Source of the DNA: Paucibacter sp. B2R-40
Lineage (GTDB): Bacteria; Pseudomonadota; Gammaproteobacteria; Burkholderiales; Burkholderiaceae_C
DNA: 64,000 nucleotides
Reading direction: 5' to 3'
NCBI RefSeq assembly: GCF_025717555.1
Contig: NZ_JAJIRP010000007.1
Coordinates: 186,001-250,000 of the forward strand
Both the position numbers and the translations under genes were made by a program. The notes under the pieces were generated by a model that worked only from the letters and a program-made list of their open reading frames with translations, made no database searches and was not told the DNA's origin. Positions 59,024 to 64,000 of the stretch are shown here, piece after piece; position 1 is the first letter of the stretch, and every line of letters starts with the position of its first letter.

Positions 59024-59701
59024 TTATTGCAACTTCTTCCCCTGCCGGCTGAAACCGACGCAGCCCAACAAGGCCAAACCGGCCAGCGCAAGCGTGGTGG
59101 GTTCAGGCACCAGATTGCCCTGAACTTCATACTGGATGAAGTTGTTATTCAGATCGGTGTATTGGCCGCTCATGACAAAAGAACGCACTGAAAATTTGCC
59201 AGGATCCGGCCGCGTTGTGGGCAAGGCGTCGCTGCTGAAGGCCGTGCCGGTGTCGTCTTGCAGCGTCATTGAAATACTGAAATAGTCGTTCAAGCCGCCT
59301 TGCGTTCCCTCCCACGCGTAGACCAAGCACTGATCAATCCCGCCGGGTGCGCCGTCAACGACGGAAATGCTCAGCGAATGCATGACCGGGAATAGGACAG
59401 AGCCGAGCAAGGCGGCAAAGCCGTAGGTGCCGCCACTCCATTCGTATGTTCCTATGTTGGCTGCTGGATTGATGTCGGTTGCCGACGTATCGAAGTTCAT
59501 ATATGAATACATCGGGCTACCGACTTGAACCGCTCCACCCAAAGGGTCGAAGGGATCGAATACGGTTTGAGTGACCTGGCCGGCAAAGTTGAAGGTCACA
59601 GGCGCTGACTGGGCTTCGTGATTGAAGCCCGCCAAACTGAGCAAGAGCAGGCCAGCTCCAATCATGCGGGTGGCTTGTGGGCGTAAAAGCTTGGTGGACA
59701 T
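59024..59701 (-). CDS. PEP-CTERM sorting-domain protein
   Basis: A 225-residue secreted protein with a signal peptide (about 1-32, ending AQSAP) and a beta-rich body (VTFNFAGQVTQTVFDPFDPL). Its C-terminus is a clear PEP-CTERM motif: VPEPTTLALAGLALLGCVGF followed by SRQGKK. Upstream AAGGAAGG lies five bases before the ATG at 59701. It is unrelated in its body to the PEP-CTERM protein at 56.4 kb. The gap to the beta-helix gene downstream is only 79 bp, so the two may be co-transcribed. Confidence 0.88.
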   Translation of the reverse strand: MSTKLLRPQATRMIGAGLLLLSLAGFNHEAQSAPVTFNFAGQVTQTVFDPFDPLGGAVQVGSPMYSYMNFDTSATDINPAANIGTYEWSGGTYGFAALLGSVLFPVMHSLSISVVDGAPGGIDQCLVYAWEGTQGGLNDYFSISMTLQDDTGTAFSSDALPTTRPDPGKFSVRSFVMSGQYTDLNNNFIQYEVQGNLVPEPTTLALAGLALLGCVGFSRQGKKLQ

Positions 59702-60004
59702 GGTTTCCTTCCTTTTGCAAAAACTGGACCCGAGCTAAGACTCCTAGCCAAAGTCACCTGAGCGCTGAAAGTGCGCTCTCGTGCAAAGCTGCAAGCCAAA
59801 TGTTGATGGCCCGGCGCGCCAGAAAATTGATTGAACTCAATGCCCTGGCAGAGGCAGGTAGTTCAAGGTAGGTGGCATAACCTTGCAGCGCAGTGCATAC
59901 CTACCCAAGAGTTGCGCCCGCTCAAGTCCTTGCTGGACTTCTCGCCTATCTTCAAGTTGGACGCGCAATTGGCGCGCCTGCTTTTTTGGTGAAAAGGACT
60001 CAAC
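59702..60004. other. divergent intergenic region, PEP-CTERM / BON genes
   Basis: About 303 bp. It holds the inverted repeat listed at 59826-59841. No gene is supported; a 64-codon plus-strand frame lacks any resemblance. A sigma-54-like string on the minus strand (TGGCTTG...TTTGCA, near 59790-59810) has the two key dinucleotides one base too far apart to accept. Confidence 0.5.
59826..59841. promoter_or_regulatory. inverted repeat ATTGAT-TGAA-CTCAAT
   Basis: A near-perfect 6-4-6 palindrome between the divergent PEP-CTERM and BON genes, about 125 bp from the first and 164 bp from the second. It differs at two of 16 bases from the palindrome at 56132-56147. It resembles an Fnr-type site (TTGAT-N4-ATCAA) with one mismatch. 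Confidence 0.55.
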
Positions 60005-60661
60005 ATGAAAACAGATGCAGTACTGAAGCAGGATGTGCAGGCCGAGTTGGCTTGGGATCCGAATGTGGATGAAACGCGGATCGGCGTTGCCGTCAAGGAC
60101 AGCGTTGTAACCCTAACCGGCCATCTGGACAGCTTCGCTGAAAAAATTGCGGCTGAACGGGCCGCGAAGCGGGTCTTTGGCGTCAAGGCCTTGGCTATGG
60201 AGGTCGAGGTGACGCCAACAGGGCCGCACCGGCGCAGCGACACCGAGATCGCCAGCGCTGCGCGCAGCGCCTTGAGTTGGAATACACAAGTGCCGGATGA
60301 CCGGGTGACCGTCAAAGTGGAGGGCGGCCATGTCACCTTGGAGGGCGAGCTGGACTGGGGCTTTCAGCGCCGCAGCGCCGAGACGGTCATCCGGCCCTTG
60401 CTCGGCGTGACCAGCATCAGCAATCGCATCACCATCCGGCCACGTGCTTTGCCCAGCGACCTGTCTGAACGGATTCAGGGCGCGCTGACCCGGCAGGCGA
60501 TGCGCGAGGCCAAACGTGTGCAGTTGACGGTCGGTCAAGGAGGCTTGGTGACCCTGGAAGGTCCGGTGCATTCCTGGGCCGAGCGCAACGCAGTGGAGGG
60601 CGCTGTCTGGTCCGCACCCGGTGTAACCGGGGTGATCAATCGGATCTCGGTCGAAACATGA
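60005..60661 (+). CDS. BON-domain protein (three BON repeats)
   Basis: A 218-residue protein of three BON domains (about residues 5-70, 78-145 and 150-216). Each has a central glycine and hydrophobic pattern, such as VTLTGHLDSFAEKIAAERAA, VTLEGELDWGFQRRSAE and LVTLEGPVHSWAERNAVEGA. There is no signal peptide, so it is a cytosolic BON protein of the type linked to stress survival rather than the outer-membrane OsmY type. AAAGGA lies close to the ATG. The stop overlaps the start of the cyclopropane fatty acid synthase gene, so both come from one transcript. Confidence 0.9.
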   Translation: MKTDAVLKQDVQAELAWDPNVDETRIGVAVKDSVVTLTGHLDSFAEKIAAERAAKRVFGVKALAMEVEVTPTGPHRRSDTEIASAARSALSWNTQVPDDRVTVKVEGGHVTLEGELDWGFQRRSAETVIRPLLGVTSISNRITIRPRALPSDLSERIQGALTRQAMREAKRVQLTVGQGGLVTLEGPVHSWAERNAVEGAVWSAPGVTGVINRISVET

Positions 60662-61965
60662 GCGAGCGCCGAAGCCTTGGCCTGCGCTTGGGTCCGCGCA
60701 GCATTGCGGGCATGGTCGACACGCGAATCTTCGAATCGCTACCCTGCAAGTTGGCGCTGGCTTGGCCGGGTGGCGGTCTGGGGGCCAAGGCCGCCGATGT
60801 TCGCCTGACCTTGCATGACCGACCATTGCTGCTGGGCTTGGCTCGTGGGCAAATCGGTCACTTGGCCGATGCCTATGTGCGCGGCCGTATGGATATTGAG
60901 GGCTCGCTTGCCGATGTGATGAAGGTCGCCGCACATTTGGTCGGCAATCCGGTCAAGCGCGGCGAGCGCGGCCTGTGGCCGGCGCCGATCCGGCAATGGC
61001 GTTCACGCTGGCGCCACCACCAGTTGCGCGACGCGCGTTCGGTGCAGTCACATTACGACCTGTCTGACGAATTCTTTGCACTCTGGCTGGATCCGCGCAG
61101 GGTCTATTCCTGTGCCTATTTCAGCGACCCTGCCATGGACTTGGCGCAGGCGCAGGAGGCCAAGCTTGAGCACATCTGCCGCAAATTGCAGTTGGCTCCG
61201 GGTCAGCGCTTTCTGGACGTGGGCGCCGGGTGGGGCGGCCTGCTGCTTTGGGCGGCCGAACATTACGGCGTGCACGCGACCGGCATCACCTTGTCGAAAA
61301 ACCAGCACCGCTACGTCTCCCGCCTGATTGACGAGCGTGGCTTGAGCGGGCGTGTCGAGGTGCAATTACTCGACTATCGGCAGTTGCCCGAGGCGCAGAC
61401 TTTTGACCGTATCGCCTCCGTCGGCATGTTCGAGCATGTCGGTCATGCTCATCTGCCCAGCTATTTCGCCCGCCTTTGCCGCCATCTTCGCCCGGGCGGT
61501 TTGGTGCTAAATCACGGCATCACGGCGGGTGGTTTAAGCAATGAAAGCCTGGGTGCGGGCATAGGCGATTACATCGAGCGGCACATCTTCCCGGGCGGAG
61601 AATTGGTCCATGTGGCAGCGGTGACGCAGAGCTTGGCGCAAGGCGGCCTGGAACTGCTGGATGTCGAGAACCTGCGTCCGCATTACGCTCGCACCCTGTG
61701 GGCCTGGTCGGATGGTTTGGAGCGTCAGCTGGACGCAGCGCGTCGGTTGACGGACGAGGCCAAAGTGCGCGCCTACCGTCTGTATCTGGCCGGCTCGGCC
61801 ATGAGTTTCGAGCAGGGTTGGCTATCGCTTTACCAATTGCTGGCGGCCAAAGCGGACGGTAAGGTGATGGTCGAGTCCGACTCAAGCGCCGCCGCCGCGC
61901 TGCCCGGTGCGCAGTCCGATTACCACTTCAATCGGGCTCATATGTACGCCGATCCACGGCCGTGA
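60658..61965 (+). CDS. cfa: cyclopropane-fatty-acyl-phospholipid synthase
   Basis: A 435-residue enzyme that adds a methylene from S-adenosylmethionine to unsaturated acyl chains of membrane phospholipids, a stationary-phase and acid-stress response. The SAM-binding motif LDVGAGWGGLLLWAAEHYG and the post-motif GITLSKNQ are intact, as are QSHYDLSDEFFALWLD and MFEHVGHAHLPSYFARL. The N-terminal lipid-binding part is present too. The length is usual for the family (380-430). The start overlaps the BON gene by four bases, and the 3' end overlaps the convergent patatin gene by 38 bases. Co-expression with a BON protein points to a membrane-stress role. Confidence 0.93.
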   Translation: MSERRSLGLRLGPRSIAGMVDTRIFESLPCKLALAWPGGGLGAKAADVRLTLHDRPLLLGLARGQIGHLADAYVRGRMDIEGSLADVMKVAAHLVGNPVKRGERGLWPAPIRQWRSRWRHHQLRDARSVQSHYDLSDEFFALWLDPRRVYSCAYFSDPAMDLAQAQEAKLEHICRKLQLAPGQRFLDVGAGWGGLLLWAAEHYGVHATGITLSKNQHRYVSRLIDERGLSGRVEVQLLDYRQLPEAQTFDRIASVGMFEHVGHAHLPSYFARLCRHLRPGGLVLNHGITAGGLSNESLGAGIGDYIERHIFPGGELVHVAAVTQSLAQGGLELLDVENLRPHYARTLWAWSDGLERQLDAARRLTDEAKVRAYRLYLAGSAMSFEQGWLSLYQLLAAKADGKVMVESDSSAAAALPGAQSDYHFNRAHMYADPRP

Positions 61966-62959
61966 ACGGCGTCGAATCACTAAGGTGGGCATAGAAACGG
62001 TCCAGTTGCAACAGCAGTTCGGGCTGCAAGGTTTCGCGCGCCAGCTTCGTCAGAAGCTTGCTGGCTGCCGGCGTGGCCACGTCGATGCCCAAGCCGGCGT
62101 CGCTTGGCCAGTCAGCGTCCAAATGCAGATAGCGCTCGCCAAGCCTGTCTTCCATCATCGCTTTGACATGTTGCTGTTGCACGCTGATCAAGGTCATCAG
62201 CAAGCGGCCATCGGTCAGCCAACCCACAGCCCCGGCAGCTTCATCCAGACCCTCGCTGGGCTGGTAATGCGCGGCCGCCGTGCCGATCGACAACATGGAC
62301 ACGCGTGCCGGATCGATGCCGACGAAATATTCGATCTCATGCAAAGCGACTTGGTCGGGCGCGACGGCAAACAAGCCACCATCGGCATACAAGCGCGTGC
62401 CAATGCGTACCGAGGGGAAGTAGGCTGGTGCGGCGCATGCGGCCATCGCCACATCCACTGCGCGCAACTCACCATCGCCTAGCGAGCCTGGCGCATGCGG
62501 CGTTTTGAAGATCTTGGCATGGCAACTGCCAATGTCGACCGCGGGCACCACCACCGGATGCAGGGCCTCGCCCAGCCTCAAGTCGCCGAATTCAGCTTGA
62601 AGTGCCTCGCGCAGGCGAGCACCGCTGTACTTCGGCCCGAGCACAGAGCGGCTCATGTCGAGCAGGCGACTGACCGTACTTGCCGGCAATGGGCGGCTTG
62701 AGAACACCTCCGGGCCATGATCTCTGATCAGCCTGACGAGCCGATTCATCGGCAGCTCAAATGCCAGCGCCAGAGCCAGCACTGCGCCGATTGAGCTGCC
62801 GGCCAGCAGGTCGAAATGGCGCGCCAGCGGGCGCTCAGCGCCTGCCTCCAGCGCATCCAGCAGCGTTGCGGTATAGAGCCCGAGAAAGCCCCCGCCGGCA
62901 AGGGCCAGCAGATGACGAGGGGAGTCGTCCGCAGACATATTCGGTACTACGCTTGGCAT
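61928..62959 (-). CDS. patatin-like phospholipase
   Basis: A 343-residue patatin-family lipid acyl hydrolase. The oxyanion loop is LALAGGGFLGLYTATLL, the catalytic Ser is in FDLLAGSSIGAVLALALA, and the catalytic Asp is in YADGGLFAVAPDQVALHE. The whole patatin fold is intact. Some patatins act as effectors of CBASS defence, but no cyclase or other CBASS gene is next to it, so I treat it as a housekeeping or stress phospholipase. GGGAG lies seven bases before the ATG at 62959. It converges with the cyclopropane fatty acid synthase gene. Confidence 0.85.
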   Translation of the reverse strand: MPSVVPNMSADDSPRHLLALAGGGFLGLYTATLLDALEAGAERPLARHFDLLAGSSIGAVLALALAFELPMNRLVRLIRDHGPEVFSSRPLPASTVSRLLDMSRSVLGPKYSGARLREALQAEFGDLRLGEALHPVVVPAVDIGSCHAKIFKTPHAPGSLGDGELRAVDVAMAACAAPAYFPSVRIGTRLYADGGLFAVAPDQVALHEIEYFVGIDPARVSMLSIGTAAAHYQPSEGLDEAAGAVGWLTDGRLLMTLISVQQQHVKAMMEDRLGERYLHLDADWPSDAGLGIDVATPAASKLLTKLARETLQPELLLQLDRFYAHLSDSTPFTAVDRRTYEPD

Positions 62960-63145
62960 GGGGGCTGCTCCCTGGCTTGTTTTAAGAGCGGTGCTGGTAC
63001 GGCGCTAGGCCTGGTGCACAGTCTGCGGCCAAGGCCTGGCTCGCAGATTGAGGCTGCTCATTTGTGGGCGCGATTGATTCTGCTCATTGGCAAGCCCAAG
63101 TCCTGCTTTAGATTTGAAACCGAGATTCACATCAGGAGCCTTGCC

Positions 63146-63457
63146 ATGCCCCAAGTTCATGAAATCCATACCGACAAATTGAAAAACGATTTGCGTGTCT
63201 TGATCGCCGACGCCGAGGAGGTCTTGCGCGCTACCTCTGGACAGGCCGGTGAAGAGATGCACGAATTGCGTCTGCGCATGCAGGGCAATTTGCAACGCGC
63301 CAAGACCAGCCTGGCGCAATTGCCGCATCTCGCGCTTGAGCAAGCGCGCGCCGCCGGTCAAGCGACCGATGGCTATGTGCATGAAAATCCCTGGAAGGCC
63401 ATTACCGCCACGGCCGGCATCGGCTTGCTATTGGGCATGCTGATCAGTCGCCGCTGA
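63146..63457 (+). CDS. DUF883 (ElaB/YqjD-type) membrane protein
   Basis: A 103-residue protein of the DUF883/ElaB family. An N-terminal amphipathic helical part (LKNDLRVLIADAEEVLRATS) is followed by a conserved linker (GYVHENPWKAITATAGIG) and a single C-terminal membrane segment (GLLLGMLISRR). Family members in E. coli anchor ribosomes or support stress resistance in stationary phase. AGGAG lies nine bases before the ATG at 63146. A longer upstream frame is not coding. It ends 14 bp before the alcohol dehydrogenase frame, with which it may be co-transcribed. Confidence 0.92.
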   Translation: MPQVHEIHTDKLKNDLRVLIADAEEVLRATSGQAGEEMHELRLRMQGNLQRAKTSLAQLPHLALEQARAAGQATDGYVHENPWKAITATAGIGLLLGMLISRR

Positions 63458-63471
63458 GGTCGATAGCCGAT

Positions 63472-63507
63472 ATGGCTGATATGGCTGATATGGCCGATAT
63501 GGCCGAC
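63472..63507 (+). repeat. four 9-bp repeats of ATGGCYGAY at a start codon
   Basis: Four consecutive units, ATGGCTGAT twice, ATGGCCGAT and ATGGCCGAC, then another ATG at 63508. They encode Met-Ala-Asp four times. Each unit offers an in-frame start codon, so repeat loss or gain changes the N-terminus but not the frame. Confidence 0.8.
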
Positions 63508-64000
63508 ATGCCCACCAAGGCGGATCAAGCTGCACGGCGCTGGCTTTCCATGGCCATGCAGGCCCCAGGTCGCGGCTTGGTCGAAGTCTGGCAGCAGGGC
63601 TTGCCGCAGCCCGCGGCCGGGCAGTTGCGTATCAAGGTGTCGGCTTGCGGGGTCTGCCGCACCGACCTGCACATCCTCGATGGGGAATTGCCTTTTCCTG
63701 CGGACTTGGGCGCCAAGGGGGTAGTTCCCGGCCATGAGGTGGTCGGGCGCGTCGATGCGCTGGGCCTAGGCGTGGGTGGTTTCGAAATGGGTGCGCGCGT
63801 CGGCGTACCTTGGCTGGGCTGGACATGCGGTGCATGCTCGCATTGCCTGCAGGGCCGCGAGAACCTCTGTGAGATGGCTCGTTTCACCGGTTGGCAAGTT
63901 GCCGGGGGCTACGCCGAGTACATGCTGGCCGATGCGCGCTATGTGTTCGAGCTGCCACCCGCGTATGACGATGAGCATGCGGCCCCCTTGCTCTGCGCCG
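63472..64000 (+). CDS. zinc-dependent alcohol dehydrogenase (partial, runs off the edge)
   Basis: The frame is open from the ATG repeat at 63472-63507 to the end of the window. It encodes an MDR-family zinc alcohol dehydrogenase: SACGVCRTDLHILDGELP with the catalytic zinc ligand Cys, GHEVVGRVDALGLGVGGFE with the zinc-ligand His-Glu pair, and the structural-zinc Cys set CGACSHCLQGRENLCEMA. The Rossmann NAD-binding domain lies beyond the edge. Any of five in-frame ATG codons could be the start; 63508 has no repeat before its product. GAGG lies upstream of the first. Such enzymes oxidise or reduce alcohols or aldehydes, often in low-oxygen stress regulons. Confidence 0.9.
   Translation, partial: MADMADMADMADMPTKADQAARRWLSMAMQAPGRGLVEVWQQGLPQPAAGQLRIKVSACGVCRTDLHILDGELPFPADLGAKGVVPGHEVVGRVDALGLGVGGFEMGARVGVPWLGWTCGACSHCLQGRENLCEMARFTGWQVAGGYAEYMLADARYVFELPPAYDDEHAAPLLCA

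Noticed and set aside
59780-59815. Sigma-54 promoter upstream of the PEP-CTERM gene
   Set aside because: The GG and GC dinucleotides are 11 bases apart on the minus strand, where strict spacing needs 10.
61928-62959. Patatin as a CBASS effector
   Set aside because: No CD-NTase, HORMA or Cap2/Cap3-like gene lies within the window, and its neighbours are lipid and stress genes.

Overview
The window looks like chromosomal DNA of a Betaproteobacterium of the order Burkholderiales, probably near the Rubrivivax/Leptothrix/Roseateles group. The base composition is GC-rich, and it carries PEP-CTERM proteins with a PrsT-type TPR lipoprotein, a branched-chain 2-oxoacid dehydrogenase operon, AmmeMemoRadiSam genes and a family 2A encapsulin operon. 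This assignment rests on family recognition only; no rRNA or tRNA gene was found in the window.

Layout. 0.3-3 kb: a lytic transglycosylase and UbiD (ubiquinone synthesis). 3.2-9.2 kb: a two-partner secretion pair, a large TpsA adhesin with tandem MBG repeats and its TpsB transporter. 9.4-15.3 kb: exonuclease I, a small secreted protein, a PAS protein with a degenerate GGDEF site, an orphan flagellar-rod-like protein and a cytosolic histidine kinase. 15.6-23.3 kb: a bkdA1-bkdA2-bkdB operon followed by a 1305-residue propeller/GAF histidine kinase. 23.3-31.7 kb: a PaiB/GNAT pair, a RES/Xre toxin-antitoxin module with a clear promoter, a propeller-amidohydrolase and an AsmA-family protein.

32.4-39.0 kb is the most notable part. 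Four close-packed genes on the minus strand encode a rhodanese, a serine O-acetyltransferase, a family 2A encapsulin shell and a cysteine desulfurase whose long N-terminal extension is the expected encapsulation domain. A groES-groEL pair with an unusual GroEL tail is divergently transcribed from them. The block lies between an IS3-type orfB remnant (about 32.0 kb) and an IS3-type orfA remnant (about 39.1 kb) in the same orientation, so it may have arrived by transfer. The four enzymes and shell fit a protein compartment for cysteine/sulfur handling: serine acetylation feeds cysteine synthesis, the encapsulated desulfurase strips sulfur as persulfide, and the rhodanese may accept it.

39-46 kb looks accessory: an alpha/beta hydrolase, an integrase remnant, a membrane hydrolase and a secreted three-WSC-domain protein. 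45.9-50.5 kb holds a flavodoxin, the AmmeMemoRadiSam radical SAM enzyme, a fused MEMO-AMMECR1 protein, a universal stress protein and a CBS protein. 50.5-53.2 kb is a graveyard of broken genes (ABC ATPase, universal stress protein, family 2 glycosyltransferase). 53.2-59.7 kb is a PEP-CTERM block (PrsT, two PEP-CTERM proteins, a nitroreductase-family protein and a beta-helix protein) without an exosortase. 60-64 kb carries BON, cyclopropane fatty acid synthase, patatin, a DUF883 protein and the start of a zinc alcohol dehydrogenase. A nearly identical inverted repeat lies in both divergent intergenic regions that flank the PEP-CTERM block.
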